A stretch of 64,000 nucleotides of DNA from an uncultured Bacteroidales bacterium (GTDB lineage Bacteria; Bacteroidota; Bacteroidia; Bacteroidales; F082), in contig OMYA01000002.1 of the NCBI GenBank assembly GCA_900315175.1, forward strand, positions 186,001 to 250,000, read 5' to 3'. The notes under the pieces are model-generated. The model did not search any database. It saw nothing but the letters and a program-made list of their open reading frames with translations, and was not told where the DNA came from. Shown piece after piece: positions 45,799 through 55,621 of this stretch. A program made the position numbers and the translations under genes. Position 1 is the first letter of the stretch; the number at the start of each line of letters is the position of its first letter.

Positions 45799-46563
45799 AT
45801 GGGAAAGATTATCGCGATAGCAAATCAGAAGGGCGGTGTAGGCAAAACGACCACCGCGATAAACCTGGCGGCGAGTCTGGCAGTGTTGGAGCACAAGACA
45901 TTACTCATTGACGCTGACCCGCAGGCTAACGCCACATCGGGCGTGGGCTTCGACCCGAAGACCATCGACGCGAGCATATACGAATGCATCATCGACCACA
46001 TCGACCCGCGTACGATAATTAAGGAAACGGAGACTCCTAACCTGTACCTTCTGCCGGCACACATCGACCTTGTGGGCGCCGAGATAGAAATCATCAACGT
46101 GCCTCAACGCGAACAGATGATGCGTAACTGCCTCGCCCCTATCAGAGACGAATACGACTTCATCATCATCGACTGTTCACCGTCGCTAGGCCTCATCACC
46201 GTCAACTCGCTGACTGCCGCCGACTCGGTGATAATCCCAGTGCAATGCCAATATTTCGCACTCGAAGGTCTCGGCAAACTGCTCAACACCATCAAGATAG
46301 TGCAGTCGCGATTCAACCAAGACCTCGACATTGAAGGCATTCTGCTGACAATGTTCGACAGCCGCACACGTATCTCAAAGCAAGTTGTTGACGAAGTCAA
46401 GACACACTTCCAGACCATGGTGTTCGACACCATCATCAACGTGAACACACGTCTCAGCGAGGCACCGAGCTTCGGACAACCCATCATCATGCATGACGCG
46501 GCAAGCAGCGGAGCCATCAACTACATCAACCTCGCACGCGAGATCATAGAACGTAACATTTAA
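45799..46563 (+). CDS. parA: ParA/Soj chromosome-partition ATPase
   Basis: 254-aa deviant-Walker ATPase that segregates chromosomes with ParB. Motifs: KGGVGKTTTAINLAASLA with the signature Lys, LLIDADPQANATSG, and DFIIIDCSPSLGLITVNSL. It ends five bases before parB. The pair is chromosomal-type Soj/Spo0J. Confidence 0.96.
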   Translation: MGKIIAIANQKGGVGKTTTAINLAASLAVLEHKTLLIDADPQANATSGVGFDPKTIDASIYECIIDHIDPRTIIKETETPNLYLLPAHIDLVGAEIEIINVPQREQMMRNCLAPIRDEYDFIIIDCSPSLGLITVNSLTAADSVIIPVQCQYFALEGLGKLLNTIKIVQSRFNQDLDIEGILLTMFDSRTRISKQVVDEVKTHFQTMVFDTIINVNTRLSEAPSFGQPIIMHDAASSGAINYINLAREIIERNI

Positions 46564-46568
46564 GGAAA

Positions 46569-47453
46569 ATGACAACACCAAATAAAAAAAGAGGACTCGG
46601 TCGCGGCCTCGACGCCATACTCCAAAGCCCGGAAACTGACATCACATCTGCAGACATCTCGGGCAACTATGTGGCAGGCGCCATAGCACAGATTGATATT
46701 GACAAGATCGAGACGAACCCGTTCCAGCCAAGAACCGACTTCGACGAGACGGCACTCAACGAACTCGCTGAATCGATAAAAAACCAAGGCGTTATCCAAC
46801 CTGTGACAGTGCGCAAAATGGGCTACGACAAATACCAGCTCATCTCCGGCGAACGCCGTCTGCGCGCATCAAAAATGGCAGGGCTTAAGACAATCCCCGT
46901 GTTCATCCGCGTGGCCGACGACGAGCAAATGCTCGAAATGGCTCTCATCGAGAATATACACCGCGAGAACCTCAACGCCATTGAAGTGGCAATCTCTTAT
47001 CAAAGACTGCTCGAAGAATGCAAACTCACCCAAGACCAGCTTTCCGAAAAAGTCGGTAAAGACCGCTCAACAGTAGCGAACTTCCTGAGATTGCTTAAAC
47101 TCCCCGCAGAAATCCAAATCGCCATCCGCGACGGATATATCACTATGGGACACGCCAAGGCCTTGATCAACATCAACGACAGGTCAAAGCAACTCATCAT
47201 CTTGAAACGCATCATCGACGAAGACCTGAGCGTGCGCCAAGTGGAAATGCTGGCCCGCGAACAAGCACCGGCAAAGAAACAAAAAGACGTGCTCCCTGAA
47301 AGCTATAAAATTCAAGCAGAAACATTGTCAAAAGCCCTCAAGATGGGCGTGAAAGTAAGTCGCAACAGCAAAGGCAAAGGCTCTTTGATAATCAACTTCA
47401 AAAACGACGAGGAGTTTGAAAAACTCATCGACTTCATAAACAAAGGCAACTGA
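46569..47453 (+). CDS. parB: ParB/Spo0J chromosome-partition protein
   Basis: 294-aa parS-binding CTPase. Visible: NPFQPRTDFDETALNELAESI, the CTP-binding GERRLRASKMAGL, ENIHRENLNAIEVAISYQRL, and the HTH LTQDQLSEKVGKDRSTVANFLR. Linked to parA five bases upstream; an AAGGA precedes its start. No parS palindrome of the TGTTTCACGTGAAACA type was seen in the window. Confidence 0.96.
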   Translation: MTTPNKKRGLGRGLDAILQSPETDITSADISGNYVAGAIAQIDIDKIETNPFQPRTDFDETALNELAESIKNQGVIQPVTVRKMGYDKYQLISGERRLRASKMAGLKTIPVFIRVADDEQMLEMALIENIHRENLNAIEVAISYQRLLEECKLTQDQLSEKVGKDRSTVANFLRLLKLPAEIQIAIRDGYITMGHAKALININDRSKQLIILKRIIDEDLSVRQVEMLAREQAPAKKQKDVLPESYKIQAETLSKALKMGVKVSRNSKGKGSLIINFKNDEEFEKLIDFINKGN

Positions 47454-47455
47454 TA

Positions 47456-48040
47456 ATGAAACGGTTAGGACTGTTACTGATACTACTTACACTTGCATGG
47501 CAAGGCATCAAAGCTCAAGACACCATTATCTTGACACAGGATGACCCTGTCCAGACCGCAAACATCAAAAACAGCCACAGCCCGAAAAAAGCCACACTGC
47601 TCGCCCTCATACCAGGCGCCGGACAGGCTTACAACCATAAATACTGGAAGATGCCCATAGTTTATGCAGGATTCGGCGTGACGACATATTTCGCCATCAC
47701 AAACGGCAAAGACTATCGTCTTTACAGAGACGCCTACGACTACAAGATGGGCATCAAAACCGACGTCAGCCAAGACGCCATCGACGAGTCGGCAAAATAT
47801 ACCGAAGACAACCTCATCACACTGCGCGACTACTACCGCAGCAACATGGAGCTAAGCTGGATCATCACAGCGGCGTGGTACATACTCCAAATAATCGACG
47901 CCAACGTCGACGCACACTTCTTCTATTATGACGTCGGCGATGACCTGACATTACACGTAGAACCGCAGTTCAACCCGATAAATGAGGTTAATTTCGGACA
48001 AGTGAACACTTTAGGATTAACATTGAAACTTAATTTTTAA
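47456..48040 (+). CDS. DUF5683-domain membrane protein
   Basis: 194 aa. Signal peptide ending IKAQ; the DUF5683 core SPKKATLLALIPGAGQAYNHKYWKMPIVYAG, then two hydrophobic stretches (about 65-85 and 130-150). It is a conserved Bacteroidota protein commonly next to parB or lepB. Function unknown. Begins two bases after parB and abuts dapB. Confidence 0.85.
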   Translation: MKRLGLLLILLTLAWQGIKAQDTIILTQDDPVQTANIKNSHSPKKATLLALIPGAGQAYNHKYWKMPIVYAGFGVTTYFAITNGKDYRLYRDAYDYKMGIKTDVSQDAIDESAKYTEDNLITLRDYYRSNMELSWIITAAWYILQIIDANVDAHFFYYDVGDDLTLHVEPQFNPINEVNFGQVNTLGLTLKLNF

Positions 48041-48769
48041 ATGAAAATAGTAATACTTGGATATGGCAAGATGGGCCACGAAGTGGAGCAGATAGCTCTA
48101 CAGCGCGGGCATGAGGTGGTATACCGCATCGACACCGAACAGGACTGGTACTACAACATCGACGGCATCGCCGATTGCGACGTGGTAATAGAGTTCAGCA
48201 CACCCGCCACCGCCATCGCTAACATCGAGAAATGCTTCGAACTCGACATCCCGATGGTCGTCGGCACAACAGGATGGTACGAGCACCTCGACGAAATCAG
48301 CAACCGCTGCAAGAATGAAGGACACACGCTGTTTTATGCCCCTAACTTCAGCATCGGAATGAATTTTGTCTTTAAATTAAACAAAGAGATGGCAAAATTC
48401 GCTCAAAAATATGACTATCAGTTAGACATCACCGAGACGCATCATATCCACAAACTCGACAAGCCTAGCGGAACAGCGATAAAACTTGCCGAGGACATCA
48501 TCGACAACAACGAAAATTACGAATATTGGATGCTTGACGACGAAGACGCACCTTTGAACGACGATGCCAAGATGCTGAGAGTCAATGCCATCAGGGAAGG
48601 TGAAGTGTTCGGCATCCACGAAATCAAGGCACTGTCCGACTGCGACGAGATAACACTGCGCCACGAAGCGTTCAGCCGCAAAGGATTCGCCACCGGCGCC
48701 GTCATCGCCGCTGAGTTTATACAGAATAAAAAAGGAATTTATACAATGGAAGAGCTGATAGAGAGTTAA
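48041..48769 (+). CDS. dapB: 4-hydroxy-tetrahydrodipicolinate reductase
   Basis: Lysine/diaminopimelate pathway reductase; DAP is needed for the cell wall. 242 aa. N-terminal Rossmann motif GYGKMGHEVEQIA, VGTTGWYEHL, APNFSIGMNFVFKLN, and the catalytic block ETHHIHKLDKPSGTAIKLAED (His-His-x-x-Lys and Lys-Pro-Ser). Start abuts the DUF5683 stop (TAAATG). Its TAA stop lies inside an AGTTAAG heptamer repeat. Confidence 0.95.
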   Translation: MKIVILGYGKMGHEVEQIALQRGHEVVYRIDTEQDWYYNIDGIADCDVVIEFSTPATAIANIEKCFELDIPMVVGTTGWYEHLDEISNRCKNEGHTLFYAPNFSIGMNFVFKLNKEMAKFAQKYDYQLDITETHHIHKLDKPSGTAIKLAEDIIDNNENYEYWMLDDEDAPLNDDAKMLRVNAIREGEVFGIHEIKALSDCDEITLRHEAFSRKGFATGAVIAAEFIQNKKGIYTMEELIES

Positions 48770-48798
48770 GAGTTAAGAGTTAAAAGATAAAAGTTTAG
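48764..48798 (+). repeat. Five heptamers AGTTAAN overlapping the dapB stop
   Basis: AGTTAAG, AGTTAAG, AGTTAAA, AGATAAA, AGTTTAG. The first contains the last dapB Ser codon and its stop. Confidence 0.85.
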
Positions 48799-48802
48799 AA
48801 TT

Positions 48803-50317
48803 ATGGAAATGTTAATGACAATACTGTTGCTGCCACTGTTTTTTTCAATTTGTGCTGCGTTCTGCTACAAATTCTACGAAGGCGCCGGATATAACAGAAA
48901 CACCGCTTTCATCCCTTATTACAACCTTTATGTCTTATCAAAAATTATAAGATGGAACAAATGGTGGTGCTATTTTTTGCTGATATTCCCATATATCAAC
49001 ACTTTCATGGCATTTCTGATGTTCATCGAGTTGGCTAAATGCTACAACAGATTCAGCTTCGGCGAAATCGTGGCTGCGGGCTTCTTCCCTTACGTCTATT
49101 TCCCGATTTTGAGCAAGAAAAACGTGACATATCACGATCCGAGAACGACGGTGCGTCCACCTAAAGGCTGGGTGCGCGACTGGCTCGACGCCATCCTCTG
49201 GGCAGTGTTCGCCGCATTGATTATCAGGACTTTCCTCTTCGAGATGTACACTATCCCGTCGTCAAGTATGGAGGGCACCCTCATGACCGGCGACTACCTC
49301 CTCGTGAGTAAGATAGGCTACGGTCCGCGTTTCCCCAACACGCCGATAAGCTTCCCGTTTGTGCACCACACCATGCCTTGGTCAAAGACAATGAAATCGT
49401 ACATCGAATGGCCACAATGCGGTTATTGGCGTCTGCCTGGCTTCAGCAGCATCAAACGCAACGACCCGATAGTGTTCAACTTCCCTGCCGGTGACACAGT
49501 AAGCGAAGTCTACCAGAGCAATGTCACTTATTATCAGTTAGTTAGAAGATACGGCAGAGAACGCGTCAACAACGACAAAGCCAACTTCGGCAGAATCATC
49601 ACCCGACCGGTTGACAAACGCGAAAACTATGTGAAACGCCTCATCGCCATGCCGGGCGACACCCTCCAAATCATCGACGGCGTGGTGTATATCAACGGTG
49701 AGATGGGATACCAGCCTACTTTCATGCAACATAACTATCTCGTAAAAATCAACGGCAGCAGCCTGAACCCCAAGATTTTGGAAAAATTCGGCATCTATGA
49801 GGGATACAGGACACCTGTCGCTAACGAGTTCATCCTGAATATGAACGCCACGACAGCTCAAGAGTTTGCCAAACAGTCGTTCGTAACCGAGGTGACTAAG
49901 GTCGTAGCACCCGCCGGCACTGAGGTCTCACAAGAGATATTCCCTAACGACACCCTGCATTTCAGATGGAACGTCGACAACTTCGGACCTATCGTGATTC
50001 CGCAGGAAGGCGTCACCGTAAAAATCACCCCGAAAAACATCGCACTTTATGAACGCTGCATCACGGCATACGAACACAATACATTGAAAATCAAGGACAA
50101 CAAAATCTATATAAATGGAATTGAAACTGACGAATATACTTTCGGAATGGACTATTACTGGATGATGGGCGACAACCGCCACAACTCTCAAGACTCACGC
50201 TTCTGGGGTTATGTGCCTGTCGACCATATCGTCGGAAAACCGCTATTTGTCTGGTTCTCAAAGGACAACACCTACGGTAAGATTCGTTGGAACAGATTTT
50301 TCAAATTTCCAAAATAG
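48803..50317 (+). CDS. lepB: Signal peptidase I, enlarged
   Basis: S26 signal peptidase, 504 aa, far longer than the usual 200-300. The first about 110 residues hold three hydrophobic helices; a further helix precedes the catalytic Ser155 in IPSSSMEGTL. The general-base Lys is Lys278 in YVKRLIAMPGD, and box E is MMGDNRHNSQDSRFWG. The Ser-Lys distance (about 123) is twice that in E. coli, reflecting an insertion; another large beta insertion follows box D. It clears the signal peptides of exported proteins. Confidence 0.93.
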   Translation: MEMLMTILLLPLFFSICAAFCYKFYEGAGYNRNTAFIPYYNLYVLSKIIRWNKWWCYFLLIFPYINTFMAFLMFIELAKCYNRFSFGEIVAAGFFPYVYFPILSKKNVTYHDPRTTVRPPKGWVRDWLDAILWAVFAALIIRTFLFEMYTIPSSSMEGTLMTGDYLLVSKIGYGPRFPNTPISFPFVHHTMPWSKTMKSYIEWPQCGYWRLPGFSSIKRNDPIVFNFPAGDTVSEVYQSNVTYYQLVRRYGRERVNNDKANFGRIITRPVDKRENYVKRLIAMPGDTLQIIDGVVYINGEMGYQPTFMQHNYLVKINGSSLNPKILEKFGIYEGYRTPVANEFILNMNATTAQEFAKQSFVTEVTKVVAPAGTEVSQEIFPNDTLHFRWNVDNFGPIVIPQEGVTVKITPKNIALYERCITAYEHNTLKIKDNKIYINGIETDEYTFGMDYYWMMGDNRHNSQDSRFWGYVPVDHIVGKPLFVWFSKDNTYGKIRWNRFFKFPK

Positions 50318-50359
50318 TGTAAAGACGAATGATAGTCCGTCTCATTAAAAACCCAAACG

Positions 50360-52873
50360 ATGACAGAAAACAAGAATAGACTTAGAGTTCAACCAACCAC
50401 TGCTGTTTTTCAGGATGAGGTGGCGAAAACCGTAAAAAAGGCCAAAGAAAAGTCTGAAAAATCGGTTGAGAAACCTGTAAAACTCAAGGCATCGAAAAAA
50501 CCTGAAAGCAAAGTCGCCAAACGCCGCAAAGAACATAACGGCCGTGGCAGAATATGTTTTGGCATTTTGATATTGCTGATAAGTGTATTCCTGCTCATCG
50601 CCTTCGTCAACCCTTATCTTGGTCATACGCCTAAAGGCAAGTGGCTCAACTATTTAGGGGAAGAAATGAGTCTTAATATGTTCGGCCTCGGAACCGCTTA
50701 TATCATTTTCCTCATCGGATTGCTCGGCGTCAGCATGATATGCAACAAATCATTCATCAAAGGCTGGACTCTTTGGAAATACGGACTGATTTGCATCCTC
50801 TGGATACCGATTTTCCTCGCCCTTATTCTTGACAACGGAGTCATCAGCAACTGGAAATTTTACGGCCTCATCGGTTATAAATGTTTTGCTTACACGCAGA
50901 TGTATATAGGCACAGTAGGTGTCATTTTGTTGCTTATATTCACAGCTTTTCTCTATGTTTTCTTCACTTTCAACATAAAATTTGATTTCTTAAAGAAAAA
51001 GGAAAACAACGACATTCCTGCAAATGAAGACACAGCATACGAAGAAGAGCCGGAGCCTGTCATCAATAAGCCTCTCAATCTGCCAATAAATCAGGAAAAA
51101 CCTAATGAAATTGATCTCACCGATGGTTTTGATGACGAAAAAGACAACGAGGAGGAAGATGAGGAGGAAGTAGAGATAACTGTCATCAAAAAGCATCATG
51201 AGGATGAGGGACCCGTTGAGGTCGAGCCTGAAGAGATATCAGAAAAATCTGATGAAGTGGAGATGGAAATCACCGAGCAGACCGAGGAGAAACAGGTCAA
51301 GGAAAATGGTGAGCATTTCGGTCTTGACACTTCTTACGACCCGAAACTCGAGCTTTCCGACTTCAAGCTTCCGCCTCTCGATCTGCTGAAGGACTATGGC
51401 GATGAAGACAACGGCGTTGACCGTGAGGAACTTGAAGCCAACAAGAAACGTATTGTCGACACCCTCGCCAACTATTCCATTGAAATCGACAAGATTAAGG
51501 CCACCATCGGTCCTACCGTCACTTTGTATGAGATAGTGCCTGCTGCAGGTGTCAGAATCTCCAAGATCAAGGGACTTCAGGACGACATCGCGCTCAGCCT
51601 TGCCGCGTTGGGAATTCGTATCATTGCTCCTATCCCGGGCAAGGGCACCGTCGGTATCGAGGTTCCGAACAAGAAGCCGCAGACCGTGTCGATGCGCACC
51701 ATCATAGGCTCAGAGAAGTTCCAGAAAAGTGGCTTTGCATTGCCATTCGGCATTGGAAAAACCATCCAGAACGAGAGCTACGTCGCCGACCTCGCCAAAA
51801 TGCCGCATATCCTGATGGCTGGTGCCACCGGACAAGGTAAGTCAGTGGGACTCAACGCCATTATAGCATCTTTGCTGTACAGCAAACACCCTGCCGAGCT
51901 GAAGTTCATCCTCGTCGACCCGAAAAAGGTTGAGTTAAGCCTTTACCGTAAGATTGAGCGCCATTATCTTGCCAAGTTGCCGGATGCCGAAGACGCCATC
52001 ATCACCGACGTGAGAAAGGTGGTGCGCACGCTCAACTCCTTATGCATCGAGATGGACAACCGTTACGAGCTCATGAAAGACGCCGGCGTGCGTAATATCA
52101 AGGAATACAACGAAAAATTTGTCAGCCGCCGCCTCAACCCGAACGACGGTCATCACTTCATGCCATATATCGTGCTCGTCGTCGATGAGTTCGCAGACCT
52201 CATCATGACGGCAGGCCGCGAAGTGGAAGGCCCTATCGCACGTCTGGCACAGCTGGCGCGTGCTATCGGAATCCACCTCATCATCGCAACGCAGCGTCCT
52301 TCAGTGAAGATCATCACAGGTACCATCAAGGCTAACTTCCCTGCACGTATCGCATTCCGCGTCATCTCGCGTGTCGACTCGGCCACCATCTTGGATAGCA
52401 ACGGCGCCGAACAGCTCGTCGGACGCGGTGATATGCTTATGTCGACAGGCCAAGACCTGGTGCGTCTGCAGTGTCCGTTCATCGACACGCCTGAAGTCGA
52501 GGCGATATGCGACTACATCGGTGAGCAACGAGGCTATGAAGACGCCTACCTCCTCCCCGACTGCCCCGACGAACAGGAAGAAAGCAGCTCAAAAGATGCT
52601 ATGGACCCGAACGAACGCGACCCTCTCTTCGAAGACGCAGCACGCATCGTGGTGCAGACCCAACAAGGCTCAACATCAATGCTGCAGCGTAAGCTGAAAC
52701 TCGGCTACAACCGCGCGGGACGTATCATCGACCAACTCGAAAAAGCCGGCATCGTAGGCCCATTCGCAGGAAGTAAACAACGTGAAGTGAAAGTGGCTAC
52801 AGAATTCGCCCTCGAACAGTTCCTCAAAGACCTCGATTTAGACAACGACATTAAAAACAACGAATTTATTTAA
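50360..52873 (+). CDS. ftsK: FtsK/SpoIIIE DNA translocase
   Basis: 837-aa DNA pump that clears and resolves chromosomes at the septum. Four membrane helices (about 66-83, 108-126, 142-157, 180-203), an acidic Glu/Asp linker (about 220-320), Walker A GATGQGKS at about 488-495, Walker B VLVVDEFADLI, and a C-terminal gamma winged helix (STSMLQRKLKLGYNRAGRIIDQLE). Shorter linker than in E. coli FtsK. Followed six bases later by the lolA-like gene. Confidence 0.95.
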   Translation: MTENKNRLRVQPTTAVFQDEVAKTVKKAKEKSEKSVEKPVKLKASKKPESKVAKRRKEHNGRGRICFGILILLISVFLLIAFVNPYLGHTPKGKWLNYLGEEMSLNMFGLGTAYIIFLIGLLGVSMICNKSFIKGWTLWKYGLICILWIPIFLALILDNGVISNWKFYGLIGYKCFAYTQMYIGTVGVILLLIFTAFLYVFFTFNIKFDFLKKKENNDIPANEDTAYEEEPEPVINKPLNLPINQEKPNEIDLTDGFDDEKDNEEEDEEEVEITVIKKHHEDEGPVEVEPEEISEKSDEVEMEITEQTEEKQVKENGEHFGLDTSYDPKLELSDFKLPPLDLLKDYGDEDNGVDREELEANKKRIVDTLANYSIEIDKIKATIGPTVTLYEIVPAAGVRISKIKGLQDDIALSLAALGIRIIAPIPGKGTVGIEVPNKKPQTVSMRTIIGSEKFQKSGFALPFGIGKTIQNESYVADLAKMPHILMAGATGQGKSVGLNAIIASLLYSKHPAELKFILVDPKKVELSLYRKIERHYLAKLPDAEDAIITDVRKVVRTLNSLCIEMDNRYELMKDAGVRNIKEYNEKFVSRRLNPNDGHHFMPYIVLVVDEFADLIMTAGREVEGPIARLAQLARAIGIHLIIATQRPSVKIITGTIKANFPARIAFRVISRVDSATILDSNGAEQLVGRGDMLMSTGQDLVRLQCPFIDTPEVEAICDYIGEQRGYEDAYLLPDCPDEQEESSSKDAMDPNERDPLFEDAARIVVQTQQGSTSMLQRKLKLGYNRAGRIIDQLEKAGIVGPFAGSKQREVKVATEFALEQFLKDLDLDNDIKNNEFI

Positions 52874-52878
52874 TTGAC

Positions 52879-53502
52879 ATGAAAAGATATTTTTTACTTA
52901 TTATCAGCATTTTAACATTGAGTTTTAGCCTTAAGGCACAAGATGCGGAATCTATGTTCAAAGCCGCAGTCGACAAGCTGAAATCATACGACAACATCGA
53001 AATCGCCTTCAATTACAGCATGATTAACACAGAAGCAGGCATCTATGAGACCATGGAAGGCTCTGGCTTCCTGCAGGACAAGGCTTTCAAATTGCATATC
53101 ATGGGCCAGGACATCATCTGCGACGGCCGCATCACTTGGACTTATAACGCTGATGCTGAAGAGGTTATGATTAGCGAAGTCGACTCAGATGGAGGCAACT
53201 CACCTATTGCCATCATCAACTCTTACTATGACAATATCACTGCAAAATTCCTCGAAAACGACAATGGAAACACCAAAAAAATCGAAGTAAAACCTTTGTC
53301 CGGTGATGAGAATATAGAAAAAATTATTGTAACCATCGATGAAAAAACATTGGAAATCAAAGACTTGCATGTCTTCGACAACAATAACAACGAATTCGTT
53401 TACGATATAACAAAATTCGTCACCAATCAGAAACTGCCTGACGGGTTCTTCACATTCAATGAAACCGACTACCCTGACGTAGAAATCATCGACATGAGAT
53501 AG
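52879..53502 (+). CDS. LolA-like outer-membrane lipoprotein carrier
   Basis: 207 aa. Signal peptide ending LKAQD; LolA-like fold with KSYDNIEIAFNYSM, AFKLHIMGQDIICDGRITWTYN and the closing LPDGFFTFNETDYPDVEIIDMR. Such periplasmic carriers shuttle lipoproteins to the outer membrane. It lies between ftsK and a glycosyltransferase gene whose GTG start overlaps its stop by one base. Confidence 0.85.
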   Translation: MKRYFLLIISILTLSFSLKAQDAESMFKAAVDKLKSYDNIEIAFNYSMINTEAGIYETMEGSGFLQDKAFKLHIMGQDIICDGRITWTYNADAEEVMISEVDSDGGNSPIAIINSYYDNITAKFLENDNGNTKKIEVKPLSGDENIEKIIVTIDEKTLEIKDLHVFDNNNNEFVYDITKFVTNQKLPDGFFTFNETDYPDVEIIDMR

Positions 53503-54629
53503 TGGACAACGAGCGCAGACATATCGTTTTTCTGGCGCGCTGGTATCCCCACCGCTACGACCCTATGCTAGGACTCTTCGTACAGCGTCATGCCGAAGCA
53601 GCAGCGTTATTCAACGACATATCTGTCGTGTATGTCCATCCTGATAATCAATATGATATCGTTGACGAGACCACAAACAACGTCCGCACGATTCGTGTTT
53701 ATTACAAAAAGTCAAAATCTAAAATTCTTTCGTTATTAAGATTTTTTGGAGCTAACCGGAAGGCATTGAAACGTCTGCCGAAACCGGATATTATTCACGT
53801 TCACGTTCTAACTCGTCTCGGACTGATAGCTTGGTGGCACAAAACCATTCACGGCACACCTTATATTATTACTGAGCATTGGTCACGTTACCTTCCAGGC
53901 AACGATTTCAGCGGATTTCTCAGAAAAAAACTGACAAAAACCGTTGTAAAACATGCCTCTGCCGTCACCACGGTCACCGATATCCTCGCCAAAGCGATGC
54001 AAAACCACGGACTTCATAACAAGAATTACGTTATCGTGCCTAATGTTGTGGATGTCAATGTGTTCAAGCCACAGCAGCATCACAATGCGACACCGAAAAT
54101 CATTCATATCAGCTGTTTTGAGAACAAATCCAAGAACATCACAGGTTTGATTGATGCTTTGAAGATTCTTGAAAGCAAGAATGTCAGTTTTGAATGTGTT
54201 TTCATCGGCGACGGCATCGATTTTAGCATGACAAAATATTATGCCTTGCAATTGAAGCATCAGGAAAACATAAGATTTACTGGTGTTTTGGAAGGCCAGC
54301 AACTGATTGATGAATTAGCTTCCGGTGATTTCCTTGTGCTTTCGAGCAACTACGAGACCCAGGGGGTCGTCCTGCTTGAGGCCTTTGCCTGCGGGCTGCC
54401 TGTCGTAAGCACCAATGTCGGCGGGATACCTGAGATTGTTAACGAAAGCAACGGTATCCTCGTTCCGCCTCAAAATCCTGAAAAGCTTGCTGATGCGATG
54501 GGGACCATGCTGCAGACATATCAAAACTACGATGCCACAGACCTTCGCGAGGGTGTAATAAAAAAGTTTTCCAACGAAACCGTCGGAAAACTTTTAGATT
54601 CCTTATACTCCACCACACTATCACGTTAG
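53502..54629 (+). CDS. Glycosyltransferase family 4
   Basis: 375-aa GT4-type enzyme. N-terminal HIVFLARWYPHRYDPMLGLFVQRHA; C-terminal nucleotide-sugar domain with VNEAS... type block: EAFACGLPVVSTNVGGIPEIVNESNGILVPP, which holds the E-x7-E motif. Start is GTG overlapping the lolA-like stop (TAGTG). Acceptor unknown; perhaps a surface polysaccharide or lipooligosaccharide. Confidence 0.88.
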   Translation: MDNERRHIVFLARWYPHRYDPMLGLFVQRHAEAAALFNDISVVYVHPDNQYDIVDETTNNVRTIRVYYKKSKSKILSLLRFFGANRKALKRLPKPDIIHVHVLTRLGLIAWWHKTIHGTPYIITEHWSRYLPGNDFSGFLRKKLTKTVVKHASAVTTVTDILAKAMQNHGLHNKNYVIVPNVVDVNVFKPQQHHNATPKIIHISCFENKSKNITGLIDALKILESKNVSFECVFIGDGIDFSMTKYYALQLKHQENIRFTGVLEGQQLIDELASGDFLVLSSNYETQGVVLLEAFACGLPVVSTNVGGIPEIVNESNGILVPPQNPEKLADAMGTMLQTYQNYDATDLREGVIKKFSNETVGKLLDSLYSTTLSR

Positions 54630-54681
54630 GCGAAGCCTACAAATTTCGCGCCGCGGCACATTCAGCCGCATGCTGCACATT

Positions 54682-55596
54682 TTAAAGTCCCATTTTCTTC
54701 ACGATAAGCTTCACAAACTCGGTGTTTGCGAAGTGTCCCGGTTTGTATGCCGTCACCTTTCCGATGATTGGCATTCCGAGAAGTGTGAGGTCGCCGACGA
54801 TGTCGAGCAGTTTGTGACGTGCCGGCTCGTTGTCGAAGTACAATGTCACATTGTTGAGGATACCGCCTTCGTGCACTGCCACCGATTCTTTGTGGAACAG
54901 CTTGGCAACACGTTTCAGGTCTTCTTCAGATACCTGTTTCTCTATGAAAACGATAGCATTCGAGAGGTCGCCACCTTTGATGAGGTTGTGAGCGAGCAGC
55001 ATCTCGAGCTCCTGGAAAAACACAAATGTCCTGCACATGGCGAAGTCTGTCTCAAACTCGCTGATATCATGCATATGTGCCTCCTGTACGTTGAGAACTC
55101 CTGATTTGTAATCGACTTTCACGTCGATGCTGAACTTGTCAGCTGGTTCAACCATGATTTCGCAACCGACTTTTGGATGGGTATAAACTATCTTCTTAGT
55201 GATTTTCAAGCATTTACGCTCAGCATCCTGTTCCTCGATGCCCGCTTCTTTCAAAGCTTCCAGCACTATTCTCGAGCTTCCGTCCAGGATTGGTGGCTCC
55301 TCGCAGTTCAAATCGATAAGCACATTGTCGATATTCATGGCTCTCAAAGCTGCCATGATATGTTCGACGGTGTAAACCTTCACTCCATTTTGTGCGATGG
55401 TTGTGCCTCGCGAGGTGTCAACCACATTGTAAACACGCGCTTCCACTATAGGCTGGCCGAACAGGTCAACTCTTCTAAACTTAATACCTTGATTGATATC
55501 GGCAGGATGGAATGTCAGCGTGCCACTTTGACCAGTATGCAATCCCGTTCCGCTAATGCTGACGCTCTTTTTTATTGTATGTTGTTTTTCCACCAT
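54682..55596 (-). CDS. lpxC: LpxC deacetylase without the usual FabZ fusion
   Basis: Zn-dependent deacetylase, the committed step of lipid A synthesis. 304 aa: HTIKKSVSISGTGLHTGQ, VYTVEHIMAAL, ILDGSS, MCRTFVFFQELEML, and HKLLDIVGDLTLLG with the zinc ligands. In most Bacteroidota LpxC is fused to FabZ (about 460 aa); here the gene ends GHFANTEFVKLIVKKMGL-stop and no fabZ or lpxA follows: the next gene is a convergent glycosyltransferase. It has its own promoter and lies 45 bases after lpxD. Confidence 0.93.
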   Translation of the reverse strand: MVEKQHTIKKSVSISGTGLHTGQSGTLTFHPADINQGIKFRRVDLFGQPIVEARVYNVVDTSRGTTIAQNGVKVYTVEHIMAALRAMNIDNVLIDLNCEEPPILDGSSRIVLEALKEAGIEEQDAERKCLKITKKIVYTHPKVGCEIMVEPADKFSIDVKVDYKSGVLNVQEAHMHDISEFETDFAMCRTFVFFQELEMLLAHNLIKGGDLSNAIVFIEKQVSEEDLKRVAKLFHKESVAVHEGGILNNVTLYFDNEPARHKLLDIVGDLTLLGMPIIGKVTAYKPGHFANTEFVKLIVKKMGL

Positions 55597-55621
55597 TATA
55601 ATCTGAATCGAAAATATGATG

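Noticed and set aside
45646..45799. parS site near parAB
   Set aside because: No TGTTTCACGTGAAACA-like palindrome here or elsewhere in the window.
54630..54681. FabZ remnant after lpxC
   Set aside because: The 52-base gap holds only a short GC palindrome-like stretch with no coding similarity.
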